Shown here piece after piece: positions 52,501 to 61,374 of a stretch of 64,000 nucleotides of DNA (its first letter is position 1; every line of letters starts with the position of its first letter). The translations under genes and the position numbers were made by a program. Origin of the DNA: Halobellus salinus (GTDB lineage Archaea; Halobacteriota; Halobacteria; Halobacteriales; Haloferacaceae); NCBI RefSeq assembly GCF_014646875.1, contig NZ_BMOC01000004.1, forward strand, positions 1 to 64,000. Direction: 5' to 3'. Below the pieces are notes generated by a model, which did no database searches, had not been told where the DNA came from, and saw only the letters and a program-made list of their open reading frames with translations.

Positions 52501-52701
52501 TCATTTTGTCCTGCTTTCCGGGGCAACTGCCCCAACCGCTCGGTCGGTCGCGTCTTCGACGCTGAAATCGCGGTCGAACTCGGCCGCGTCGTCCGCGAAC
52601 TCGGTCAGCGAGTGCCCGCCGACGAGTCGTTCGAGCGCTTCCCCGAGCGTCTCGTCCGGCTTTTTCTCCGACTCTATGTGAGCGTACAGGTCCTCGCTCA
52701 C
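52501..52701 (-). CDS. Antitoxin-like ribbon-helix-helix protein
   Basis: 66 residues starting with GTG: SEDLYAHIESEKKPDETLGE, then ALERLVGGHSLTEFAD. This is the pattern of haloarchaeal VapB-type antitoxins, which usually start about five residues earlier with a beta strand (here KQIRV upstream, in frame, but without an ATG). The usual PIN-domain toxin partner is not next to it. It may be an orphan antitoxin or have lost its start. Confidence 0.6.
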   Translation of the reverse strand: MSEDLYAHIESEKKPDETLGEALERLVGGHSLTEFADDAAEFDRDFSVEDATDRAVGAVAPESRTK

Positions 52702-52785
52702 GCGGATCTGTTTGGTTCCCAGACACGTTCGCCGACAGCGTTGACAGACAAGAATGGTGCCGCCGGCTGAGCCGCTACCGATTCG

Positions 52786-55700
52786 CTACGCCGCGCGCGC
52801 CGCGTCGCCGGCGACCGCCGGCTCACGCAGCGACTGCGTCTCGCTACCCGAGCCGTCCGCACTCGTCGAGTCGCCCGACCCGCCGTCGGTCGACCCGTCG
52901 CCGCCGGACCCGCCGCCGATCGTCAGCTCCTCCTCGTTGCGGTCGAGTTCGACGCCGATCTCGCCGTCCCCGTCGCCGTTGACCTCGCCTTCGGGCACCG
53001 AGAGGTTCGCCCGGTAGGAGACGATCGACCCGTTGTTTCCGAGCGTCGCGGGCGTCGACACCGTGTACGGGCCGGTCGCGCGAACGCTCACGTTCGTGTA
53101 CCCGTTGTCGGGGCCGTAGTCGTCGTAGCCGGTGGTCGCGTACGGCAGCGTCATCTCGAAGTTGCCGTTGGCGTCGGTGTCGGCGCGCTGGGTGTAGGTG
53201 AACGTGGAGTTGGTGTTCGGGATCCGGAGTTCGGTGCTCGCGGTGACTGTCGTATTAGCGGGGGCGCCGCTGCCCTCGACGGTCGCGCCGGGCACCCGCT
53301 CGAAGGTCTTCACCCACGCGGGATCGGCGGGCACCGTCGCCTGCGGGTTCGCGCCCGCGATCTGTGCCTCACGCCCGACCGTCCGGAGAATCCGGTTGCT
53401 GGCGGAAGTGTCGCTCACCTGGACCAGCCGGTAGTGTTCCAGCGCCTCGACGCGCTCGCTCGGGAAGGAGCCGAGCCCGCCGACCTGGGCCGTCCCATCC
53501 TCCTCGACGTACTCGCGGGCTGCACTCATATTGTTGAACGTCCGGACGAAGGCCTCGCCGCGGGGATTCGAGTCGATCGTGACGGCCTCTCCGGATCCCG
53601 TCTCGACCTGGCGGGGCTCCCAGTCGACCACGATGGGCGAGGGCGACCGGGCGCTGCCGTGGTAGTAGTAGAGTTTCGTCATCGTGCTGTTGTAGAACCG
53701 CTGCGTGCGGAGCGTCGTGCCCACGAAGCGACCCTGATTCTGGTAGTCGAAGCGGTACAGCGTCCGGAGGAAGTCGGAGCGGGAGACGTTCTCCTCGGCG
53801 TCGTAGAACACCGTGGGCGCGCCGAACTTCGAGCCCGGCGTGGCCATCTGCCAGTCGACCATCACGTAGCGCGTCTGGTTGCCCTCGGTGCTCTGGGAAG
53901 TGAGCACGTCTTCGGATTGGGTCTCGTTGGGCGCGAGCAGGAAGTTCGCGGCCGTGTCGGCGCCCTGCTGGAACGGGTTGGCGTTGGGGATCCGCTCGCC
54001 GCGGAGGGTGATCCAGTGGCCGTAGTCCCACCACGACATCACGCCGTAGGCTCCGTCCGGGTACTCGAAGTCGTCGGTGTACTCGTACGTCCCGTAGTAG
54101 TCCATCTGATCGGCGTTGCCCGCGCCGCCGAGGTTCCCCTCTTCGGGGGTGTTCTCCTGCATCCATCCGAGTGGTCCGTCCCAGACCGTGACCGACCCGG
54201 GGCCGGTTTGTTCGGCGGCGTCCCACGCCGTCTGCGTAGTCGTGTTGCCGACGGAGATCGGGACGAAAAGCACCGGACCCAAAATCAGGAGGATGGCCGC
54301 GACGACAGCCAGCGCTTGGTAGCCGTCGATGTCCGAGACGGCCTCGATGTCGGGGATGCCGAGGTACTTCGAGTTGACGAGCTGGCCGACCAGGTAGGCG
54401 TTCATTACGGCGACACCGGGCGCGAGGTAGTAGTTGAACCGCACCTGGGTGAACGCCGCAGAGGTGATGAACGCGATCCAGACGAGCACGAAGAGTTTCT
54501 CGGGGTCGTAATCGGCCTGCAAGATCCCGCCGAGGATGAGTGCGGTGACGATCGTGAGGCTGACGAGCGACGATTCAGCGCCGAGTGCGCTTCCGAGGCC
54601 GTCCGGGATTGCGGGGACGAGGAAGATCAGCGCGACGACGCCGAGCGCGCCGACGAAGTACCCGAATTTTCGGGTATCACCGCTCTTGATCAGCGGCTTC
54701 GCCGCGAGCCAGATGGACGCGAGGAGCCCCGAAAAGAACGTGAACCCGTATTCGCTGACAATGCGTCCGGAAGCGGTAAGTCCCCGCTGTTGGAGGATCC
54801 CTGGATCCAGGAACGGCTGGGCTTCGCCGATGGTTCGGGTGCCCGCAGTGGCGCTGAATCCGACAGTATTGAGAAAGTTGGATATGATTCCGCCGAACAC
54901 ACCGGGGAGGGCGATCGAGAAGAGCCCCAGCGAGACCGCGACGAGACCGGCCACGGCGACGGGGTAGCCGTTCCGTTCAAGATCCTGTGACTCCCAAACC
55001 CGGGCGAGCCACGCGAGGAGGACGGCACCGCCACCGACGGCGAGCGGAAGCAACACTTGGAGAAGCGTGAATCCGGTGACTCCGAACCCAGGTTCGGAGA
55101 TCCGGGCGGCCATCAGCACCGCGGCGATCGGCATCGACACCGCAGCGACGAACGCGATGTGTTCGGGGGAGTCGTCCCGCACGAAGGACGCCACCATCTG
55201 GACGAGGAAGTACACCCCCGTGATCCCGACGAGGAGGATTCCCGGTGGCCACACCCACATATAGAGCGCGATCGCCGCCCCCGCCAGCGCGGACCACTTC
55301 AGCGGGTCGCGGAGGGCGTCGATATCACGATCAGCGACCAACTCCCAGACTGGGCGTTCCCGGTCGGCCACGGTGAGCGCGATCATCGTCGCGAGAACGG
55401 CGATCAGCATGAACAGCGGTTCGGCGACGTTGTGGTCGGCGAATCCGACGAGTCCGCGTCGGAGGAACGTGCCGGGGAGAAGCATCAGGACGACCGCAGC
55501 AAAGATTCCGCCGAGGCGGCCGCCGAGACGCTTGCCGACGGCGTAGGTAGGCAGGGCGACCAAGGCGCCGAACACCGCTGGGGCGACGAGGAGGGTTTTC
55601 GCGATCAGTTCCTGGGAGGGGTCGCCTAGGCCGACGACGAGCGCCGCGGTGGCGATCAGTTGGTCGTAGAGCGTCCCGAACTGACCCGCAAGGTTCCCGT

Positions 55701-55950
55701 ATGGGAATCCGGTCCACGGATCGTACGGCATCGTTCCCGGCCAGTTTTGGATGGTGTAATTTACCTGTCTGAGATGGTACCACGCGTCGTTACCCGATAG
55801 GTACACCTCGCCGTCACGAAGGAATGTGTCGTACGCCTGGAGGCGGATCCAGAGCATTGCCACGACGACTGCAGGGAGGGCGGCTTTCGGGTAGTGGGTA
55901 CGGAGGATGTCCACGACGGAAGGCGAACGCTCTTCCTGCGACTCACTCAT
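52786..55950 (-). CDS. aglB: Oligosaccharyltransferase AglB
   Basis: 1054 residues, the STT3-type enzyme that transfers a lipid-linked glycan to Asn in secreted proteins such as the S-layer glycoprotein. The N-terminal half has about 13 membrane helices (from residue 24), with YLSGNDAWYHLRQVNYTIQN as the first external loop holding the DxD-like motif. The soluble C-terminal domain contains the hallmark WWDYGHWITLRGER and EDVLTSQSTEGNQTRYVMVD. The tail is a Ser/Thr/Gly/Asp-rich linker typical of haloarchaeal AglB. ATG 55950 is chosen over the GTG at 55956. The glycan genes that follow are divergent. Confidence 0.95.
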   Translation of the reverse strand: MSESQEERSPSVVDILRTHYPKAALPAVVVAMLWIRLQAYDTFLRDGEVYLSGNDAWYHLRQVNYTIQNWPGTMPYDPWTGFPYGNLAGQFGTLYDQLIATAALVVGLGDPSQELIAKTLLVAPAVFGALVALPTYAVGKRLGGRLGGIFAAVVLMLLPGTFLRRGLVGFADHNVAEPLFMLIAVLATMIALTVADRERPVWELVADRDIDALRDPLKWSALAGAAIALYMWVWPPGILLVGITGVYFLVQMVASFVRDDSPEHIAFVAAVSMPIAAVLMAARISEPGFGVTGFTLLQVLLPLAVGGGAVLLAWLARVWESQDLERNGYPVAVAGLVAVSLGLFSIALPGVFGGIISNFLNTVGFSATAGTRTIGEAQPFLDPGILQQRGLTASGRIVSEYGFTFFSGLLASIWLAAKPLIKSGDTRKFGYFVGALGVVALIFLVPAIPDGLGSALGAESSLVSLTIVTALILGGILQADYDPEKLFVLVWIAFITSAAFTQVRFNYYLAPGVAVMNAYLVGQLVNSKYLGIPDIEAVSDIDGYQALAVVAAILLILGPVLFVPISVGNTTTQTAWDAAEQTGPGSVTVWDGPLGWMQENTPEEGNLGGAGNADQMDYYGTYEYTDDFEYPDGAYGVMSWWDYGHWITLRGERIPNANPFQQGADTAANFLLAPNETQSEDVLTSQSTEGNQTRYVMVDWQMATPGSKFGAPTVFYDAEENVSRSDFLRTLYRFDYQNQGRFVGTTLRTQRFYNSTMTKLYYYHGSARSPSPIVVDWEPRQVETGSGEAVTIDSNPRGEAFVRTFNNMSAAREYVEEDGTAQVGGLGSFPSERVEALEHYRLVQVSDTSASNRILRTVGREAQIAGANPQATVPADPAWVKTFERVPGATVEGSGAPANTTVTASTELRIPNTNSTFTYTQRADTDANGNFEMTLPYATTGYDDYGPDNGYTNVSVRATGPYTVSTPATLGNNGSIVSYRANLSVPEGEVNGDGDGEIGVELDRNEEELTIGGGSGGDGSTDGGSGDSTSADGSGSETQSLREPAVAGDAARAA

Positions 55951-56048
55951 TGTCACGAACGACTGGGATTACTTTCATAAGCCTTGTGATGCGCTATTTC
56001 GGGGACTACGGAGTAATCACCGTCCTTCGAGTGTGTGATAGGCGCTCG

Positions 56049-56079
56049 TTCGTAACATCGCTCGTTAGATTGTTACGAA
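56049..56079. promoter_or_regulatory. Inverted repeat TTCGTAACA-N13-TGTTACGAA
   Basis: Perfect 9-bp arms with a 13-base spacer lie in the gap between the aglB start and the end of the nucleotidyltransferase gene, about 100 bases upstream of aglB. It could be an operator for aglB or a hairpin terminator for the gene on its left. The rest of 55951-56240 shows no gene. Confidence 0.4.
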
Positions 56080-56240
56080 GTCTGACCCAGCGATTCCAGG
56101 CAGTCGGTAGTTTGGACATCGACTACGAAAAACAAAATACGATCCAACCACGGGACTGAAAGTGATCTTCTGCCTCTACCTACTTGATTCTGTGTCACCT
56201 TCGGAGTCTCACCCTTCCCCACTCCGCTTGTTCGGTCACA

Positions 56241-56951
56241 CTACTCTGCCAGCCGCTCCGCAGCCCGGTCTCGGTCTTCAGGGTATCCGACATCAATCCG
56301 CCACCCATCGAGACGGATCGCATCGACAGTGCGCCCCGATTTGATCAGCAGGTCGATGGCGTCGGGTAGTTCGTACTCACCTCTGTCAGAGGGTTGAACA
56401 AGGTGACAGGCGTGGAATATTGCGGGGCTGAACGTGTAAAATCCGGTCATCACGAGGTTACTCGGTGGATCATCGGGCTTCTCGATAACCTCGACGACCT
56501 CGCCGTAGTCGTTCGTGTCCAAGACGCCGTACCGCGACGCCTCGCCGTAGGGGACTTCTTCGACGAGGAACGCGGCGTCCGTTCGCTCTTCCCGCTGACG
56601 GCGCGTAACGGCGTCTAGGTTCCCGCAAAAGACGTTGTCGCCCAGCATAAGCATAAAATCGTCGTCGACGTGCGGTTCAGCTTGGAGGATCGCGTGGGCG
56701 AGACCCAGTTGCTCACGCTGGTGTGTGTACGTTATCGGCACGTCTCGATAGGCGTCACCGTACCGCTCGATGATCTGTTCCTTCAGATATCCAACGACGA
56801 CAACCAACTCCTCGGCACCGATGTCGACGAGCGAATCGAACGCGTACTCGATCAACGGTTTGTCGTCTACCTCGACGAGCACCTTCGGCTTGTCGTCGGT
56901 GAGTGGACGAAGCCGCGTTCCTTTCCCAGCAGCGAGGATGACTGCCTTCAT
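56241..56951 (-). CDS. aglF: Glucose-1-phosphate nucleotidyltransferase (AglF-like)
   Basis: 236 residues. MKAVILAAGKGTRLRPLTDD is the NTP-binding signature; then KPKVLVEVDDKPLIEYAFDS, LGDNVFCGNLDAV with the metal Asp, and EVIEKPDDPPSNLVMTGFYT. Such enzymes make UDP- or dTDP-glucose for glycan assembly. AglF in Haloferax has this size and position near aglB. The upstream ATG 57092 would add a non-family segment, so 56951 is used. It is divergent from the GT4 gene. Confidence 0.83.
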   Translation of the reverse strand: MKAVILAAGKGTRLRPLTDDKPKVLVEVDDKPLIEYAFDSLVDIGAEELVVVVGYLKEQIIERYGDAYRDVPITYTHQREQLGLAHAILQAEPHVDDDFMLMLGDNVFCGNLDAVTRRQREERTDAAFLVEEVPYGEASRYGVLDTNDYGEVVEVIEKPDDPPSNLVMTGFYTFSPAIFHACHLVQPSDRGEYELPDAIDLLIKSGRTVDAIRLDGWRIDVGYPEDRDRAAERLAE

Positions 56952-57061
56952 ACTCGGGAGGGACACCAGCGTGTCAAATAGTTTCCGTCCTACTGAGCAC
57001 CGTTCGGTACTGGACAAGAGCATAAGCAGACAATAGCGATGATCGAGTCCTTCGAGTAGTG

Positions 57062-57071
57062 TATTATAAAT
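57062..57071 (+). promoter_or_regulatory. TATA box of the GT4 operon
   Basis: TATTATAAAT is centred about 29 bases before the ATG at 57096, predicting a leaderless operon that runs through the epimerases. Confidence 0.6.
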
Positions 57072-57095
57072 GCGAGACCGATCATCGCTCACACA

Positions 57096-58199
57096 ATGAC
57101 CGATCCGGACCGTGACGTGGTACTACTCGGTGACTACGATTACGACTATCCACGGGAGAAGTTACTCAGGCGGGGGTTCGAGACAGCGGGAGCAACAGTT
57201 CACGAGTGCCGGTTCAGCGAAACTTCACGGTTCATCGGAGTCTGGAAACTGCTCCTGCTCCCACTGTTCTACGTCCGCATCGTCCGCCGGATGAACGAGA
57301 TCGATGGATCGGGTGTGGAAATCGACGCCATCGTCCTGACGAAATTCAATCCGCTGCTTATTCCGATTGCGACGTACTACGCCCGGCGCTTCGAGTGTCC
57401 GCTCGTCTACGATCTGTTCGTCTCGTTGTATCGAACCGCCGAAATGCGGGATATCAACCCGGTTATCATCCGAGCGGTCGCTGCCCTCGAGCGGATGGTA
57501 CTTCGGTTACCCGACTACCACCTCGTCGGTACCAACCAGTTCATCGATCTCTACAGCGATATGTACGGGATCCCGAGCGACCGGTTCGTGCGGTTGCCTC
57601 CCGGTGCGGACGGCGACTGGTTCTATCCGCGGGAAGGGATCGAGAAGCGGGAGCCGTTCACTATGTTGTACTGGGGAAACTTCCTTCCACACCACGGTGT
57701 CGGGACCATACTCGGCGCAGCAACCGAGCTCCGAGACAAGCCCTACGAGTTCGTCTTCCTCGGGAGCGGTCCCGAAACGGAGCGGTACCAGCGGATGGCC
57801 GACGAACTCGCGCTGCCGAACGTCCGGTTCGAGGGGTTCGTCCCGCGTGAGGAACAGCAGGAGTGGATCGCGTCGTCGCACGTCTGTCTGGGGATCTTTG
57901 CCGACGACCCTCGGTCACTTGCAAGTGTCACAAACAAAGTGAGTGAAGCCGTCGCGTCGAAGAAGGCGGTCATCACCGAGGAGTCGCCGGCGATCGACGA
58001 GTGGTTCGAACACGGTGAGAGCATCTACACCGTGCCGCCGGAGGATCCGGTGGGACTAGCGGACGCGATCGAGACCCTCGCAACGGAGCGAGAGCTGATC
58101 GAACGGCTCGAACCGGGCGGGTACGAGGTGTATCAACGGGAATTCGACGTGGATACGATCGGCGAGATCCTGTCCAGTCGGCTGTTCACCGACGAGTAA
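57096..58199 (+). CDS. GT4-family glycosyltransferase
   Basis: 367 residues with a GT-B fold. The N-terminal half begins VVLLGDYDYDYPREKLLRRG. The C-terminal half has LYWGNFLPHHGVGTILGAA, FLGSGPETERYQRMADEL, GFVPREEQQEWIASSHVCLG and the nucleotide-sugar-binding SVTNKVSEAVASKKAVITEE, where the NK..E pattern corresponds to the usual E-x7-E motif. It adds a sugar to the lipid-linked glycan or surface polymer. Operon of four or five genes follows. Confidence 0.87.
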   Translation: MTDPDRDVVLLGDYDYDYPREKLLRRGFETAGATVHECRFSETSRFIGVWKLLLLPLFYVRIVRRMNEIDGSGVEIDAIVLTKFNPLLIPIATYYARRFECPLVYDLFVSLYRTAEMRDINPVIIRAVAALERMVLRLPDYHLVGTNQFIDLYSDMYGIPSDRFVRLPPGADGDWFYPREGIEKREPFTMLYWGNFLPHHGVGTILGAATELRDKPYEFVFLGSGPETERYQRMADELALPNVRFEGFVPREEQQEWIASSHVCLGIFADDPRSLASVTNKVSEAVASKKAVITEESPAIDEWFEHGESIYTVPPEDPVGLADAIETLATERELIERLEPGGYEVYQREFDVDTIGEILSSRLFTDE

Positions 58200-58248
58200 C
58201 CCGTTCGCGAGTCGGAGAATATATTACACGTAGCCGACGAGTCACTGT

Positions 58249-59271
58249 ATGGAACTTGCGGATTCAACCGTGCTGGTCACTGGCGGTGCCGGCTTCATCG
58301 GCAGCCACCTCGTCGACCGTCTCGTCGAGGAGGGATGTGATGTGGTTGTCGCGGACGACTTCTCTAGGGGCAGTCTCGAACACCTCGAACACGTGGCCGA
58401 CGAGATCGATCTGGTCCCGGCAGATCTCACGACCCGGGAAGGGTGTATCCGTGCGACCGAGGGCGTCGATTATGTCTTCCACCTCGCCGCGAGAGTCGGT
58501 GGGATCCACTACATCCAGCGGGAGAACGTCGGCGGGCTGACGCCGAGCGTGCTGATGAACCAGCATATGCTCGAAGCCTCCCGGATCAACGGCGTCGACC
58601 GCTTCCTCTTCGCTTCCAGTGCCTGTATCTACCGGCAGCAACACGATGACCTCAACCGGTTTACCGAGGACCAGGCCATCCCCGCCGACCCGCACAGCAC
58701 GTACGGGTGGGCCAAGGTACTCGGTGAGGTGGCCTGTCAGGCATACCACCAGGACTGTGACCTCGACTGTGCGATGGTTCGGATCTTCAACGCGTACGGG
58801 CCACGCGAGAACCTGGACCTCGAAAGTGCCCACGTCATCCCGTCGTTCATCCGAAAGGCGATCGAGTATCCGGAGCGGGAGTTCGAGATGTTCGGCGACG
58901 GGTCACAAGAACGGGGGTTTATTTACGTGACCGACCTCGTCGAAGGGATGATCCGCGCACTCGAACGGAAGGCGGACGGTGAGCCGATCAACCTCGGGAA
59001 CGGCGAAGAGGTCGTGAGCATCAAGGAGCTGGCGGAGTTGGTGACCGAGATCAGCGGCAAGGACATCGAGATCCAGCACGATATGGACGCACCCGAAGGG
59101 ACGTACAAGTACGCCGCGGACACGACAAAGATGGAAGCCGCGTTGGACTGGGCGCCTGAAGTGAGCCTCACCGAAGGATTGGCCGAGACGTACGCGTGGG
59201 CCGCCGAGGAACTCGGTGCCGAGGACGAACTCGACGCCGACGTAGTCAGGGCTGACGGGGGTGCACGATGA
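58249..59271 (+). CDS. NAD-dependent sugar epimerase/dehydratase (1)
   Basis: 340 residues of the extended SDR family. Glycine motif VTGGAGFIGSHL, Asp at DDFSRGSLEHL, catalytic triad Ser (SSACIY) with Tyr/Lys in YGWAKVLGE, and substrate loop RIFNAYGPRENLD. It is closest in pattern to GDP-mannose 3,5-epimerase/UDP-glucose 4-epimerase-type enzymes; the product is not certain. It overlaps the next gene by four bases (ATGA). Confidence 0.86.
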   Translation: MELADSTVLVTGGAGFIGSHLVDRLVEEGCDVVVADDFSRGSLEHLEHVADEIDLVPADLTTREGCIRATEGVDYVFHLAARVGGIHYIQRENVGGLTPSVLMNQHMLEASRINGVDRFLFASSACIYRQQHDDLNRFTEDQAIPADPHSTYGWAKVLGEVACQAYHQDCDLDCAMVRIFNAYGPRENLDLESAHVIPSFIRKAIEYPEREFEMFGDGSQERGFIYVTDLVEGMIRALERKADGEPINLGNGEEVVSIKELAELVTEISGKDIEIQHDMDAPEGTYKYAADTTKMEAALDWAPEVSLTEGLAETYAWAAEELGAEDELDADVVRADGGAR

Positions 59272-60290
59272 GCGCCGGCTTCGAGGGCGACACGGTTCTC
59301 GTCACCGGCGGTGCCTCTTTTATTGGAAGTCACCTCGCCGAGCAACTGGTGGCTCGCGGTGCCGACGTACGCGTCGCCGACGACCTCTCCAGCGGTGAGA
59401 CGAACAATCTCGCGGCGGTCGAAGACGATGTCGAAGTCTACGAAGGGAACCTCAAACACTGGGATTTCGCGGACGAGGCGACCGAGGGTATCGATCGGCT
59501 GTTCCACCTCGCGGCCGACCACGGCGGGCGGGGCTACATCTCGAACTACCCCGCCAACTGCGCGACCAATATGGCCTTGGACAACATCGTCTTCGAGACA
59601 GCTGTCCAGAACGGTGTCGAGAAGATCACCTTCGCCTCCAGCGCCTGCACGTACCCGACCGACATCCAGCAGGAACGGCAGCGTCTCCAGGAGGATATGG
59701 TCAGCTTCGAGGAGCGTGGTGGCGCCTACGCCGACGAGTCCTACGGGTGGGCGAAGCTGATGGGGGAGTTGTCCCTGCAGTCGTTCCACGAACAGTACGG
59801 CGTCGACGCGAGTTCGGTTCGGATATTCACTGCGTACGGCCCCCGGGAGAACGAGACCCACGCCATCATCGCGCTGATCGCGAAGGCCTACGCCGGACAG
59901 GAACCGTTCCAGATCTGGGGCGACGGCGAGCAGACCCGGAACTTCACGTACGTCGACGACATCGTCAGCGCGCTGCTGTTGGCGAACGAGAACGTGACCG
60001 ACGCGACGCCGGTCAATGCGGGGATTTCGGAGTATATTTCTATTAATGAGGTCGTGGAGGCGATCTTCGAATATATGGGGAAGGACCTGCCCGAGATGGA
60101 CTATATGACCGACAAGCCGGTCGGGGTGCGGCATCGCGCGGCAGATACGTCGCGGGCAGAGAAGTTGCTCGGGTGGGAACCCGAATATACGTTGGAGGAC
60201 GGGCTTGCGGAGACGATCGACTGGTACACGGAGCATCGGGACCCGGAGTACGTCCGAGAGAATCTGGAGACGCTGTTGCACGAACGGTAA
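59268..60290 (+). CDS. NAD-dependent sugar epimerase/dehydratase (2)
   Basis: 340 residues, the same family: VTGGASFIGSHLAEQL, DDLSSGETNNLAAV, HLAADHGGRGYISNY, SSACTYPTD, YGWAKLMGELSLQ and RIFTAYGPRENETH. Similar in length to gene 1 but clearly divergent. The Ser-Tyr-Lys triad is intact. Two epimerases in a row suggest a glycan with a modified hexose or hexuronic acid. Confidence 0.86.
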   Translation: MSAGFEGDTVLVTGGASFIGSHLAEQLVARGADVRVADDLSSGETNNLAAVEDDVEVYEGNLKHWDFADEATEGIDRLFHLAADHGGRGYISNYPANCATNMALDNIVFETAVQNGVEKITFASSACTYPTDIQQERQRLQEDMVSFEERGGAYADESYGWAKLMGELSLQSFHEQYGVDASSVRIFTAYGPRENETHAIIALIAKAYAGQEPFQIWGDGEQTRNFTYVDDIVSALLLANENVTDATPVNAGISEYISINEVVEAIFEYMGKDLPEMDYMTDKPVGVRHRAADTSRAEKLLGWEPEYTLEDGLAETIDWYTEHRDPEYVRENLETLLHER

Positions 60291-60296
60291 GCGAGT

Positions 60297-61262
60297 ATGG
60301 GCGGCATCAGTGTCACGGACTGGCTTTCGGAATCAGTCGACCGGATTCAGCAGAAAGGCACCCGTGGATTGCTTCAGAGCGCCTACTACGCCTATTCCGG
60401 GGCGCTATTGTCGGTGGCAACGCGGTACCCCATAGGTACGAACGTCTTCGAACGCGATTGGGATCTACTGGTCGTCCTCGACGCCTGCCGTGTCGATGCG
60501 CTTCAGGAGGTAGCCGACGAGTACGACTTCCTCCCCGAGGTCGACTCAATCTGGTCGGTCGGCAGCACGTCCATCGAGTGGATGGCACTCACGTTCCGAG
60601 AACGGTACGCCGCCGAGATCGCTCGGACGGCGTACGTCAACGGTAACGCCCAGTTCGACAAGGTGTTTCGGGAGCGTCGAACACCGCCACACATCGCCGC
60701 CGCACCCGTCGGCCCGTCGATGGACGCCTACGGTGTCGTCACGCCCGACGACTTCGGCCACGTCGACAACGTCTACGAGTACGGCTACGACGACGACCAC
60801 GGGGTTGTGCTACCGCGGACGATGACTGACCGCGCTATCGCCGTCGGACGGGAGCGGAACCCGGAGCGGTGTATTGTCCACTATATGCAGCCCCACGCCC
60901 CGTATATCGGTGCTGATGGATCGCCAAATCATGTATTCGACGACCTCAGGAGCGGATCGCTCTCCCACGAGGAAGCGTGGGAAGCGTACATCGACACGTT
61001 GCGTGCGGTCTTGGATGAGGTTGAAGTACTGTTGGAGAACTACGACGTCAATAAGGTTGCTATCACGGCCGATCACGGCGAAGGGTTCGGCGAATGGACG
61101 TTCTACTCGCACAACATCGGCTGTCCACACCCAGCGGTCCGCCGGGTACCGTGGGTAGAGACGACGGCTGAGGATGGGGGAACCTTCGAGACGAGTATTG
61201 AACGTGTCGACGGTGTAAGTACAGACGTGGAGAATCAATTAGCACAGCTCGGCTACCGATAA
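60297..61262 (+). CDS. Alkaline-phosphatase-superfamily protein (1)
   Basis: 321 residues. WDLLVVLDACRVDALQEVAD carries the first metal Asp, and VAITADHGEGFGEW the later metal Asp-His. HNIGCPHPAVRRVPWVE completes the metal set. In haloarchaea such proteins are frequent in surface-glycan loci, where they may transfer sulfate, phosphate or phosphoethanolamine-type groups. It has no signal peptide that I can see. It is six bases after epimerase 2. Confidence 0.75.
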   Translation: MGGISVTDWLSESVDRIQQKGTRGLLQSAYYAYSGALLSVATRYPIGTNVFERDWDLLVVLDACRVDALQEVADEYDFLPEVDSIWSVGSTSIEWMALTFRERYAAEIARTAYVNGNAQFDKVFRERRTPPHIAAAPVGPSMDAYGVVTPDDFGHVDNVYEYGYDDDHGVVLPRTMTDRAIAVGRERNPERCIVHYMQPHAPYIGADGSPNHVFDDLRSGSLSHEEAWEAYIDTLRAVLDEVEVLLENYDVNKVAITADHGEGFGEWTFYSHNIGCPHPAVRRVPWVETTAEDGGTFETSIERVDGVSTDVENQLAQLGYR

Positions 61263-61374
61263 GTACCGACTGTAGGATTCCGTCGACCGCTGCATATACG
61301 AACCGCTGGAGGGAAAGGAGTGACCGGACAAACCGTGCGTTTAATATTTCGCTCCCGAGAGCGCTAACACGGAG

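Noticed and set aside
53434-54990. 518-codon plus-strand frame over aglB
   Set aside because: No start context, no motif, antisense to a well-supported gene.
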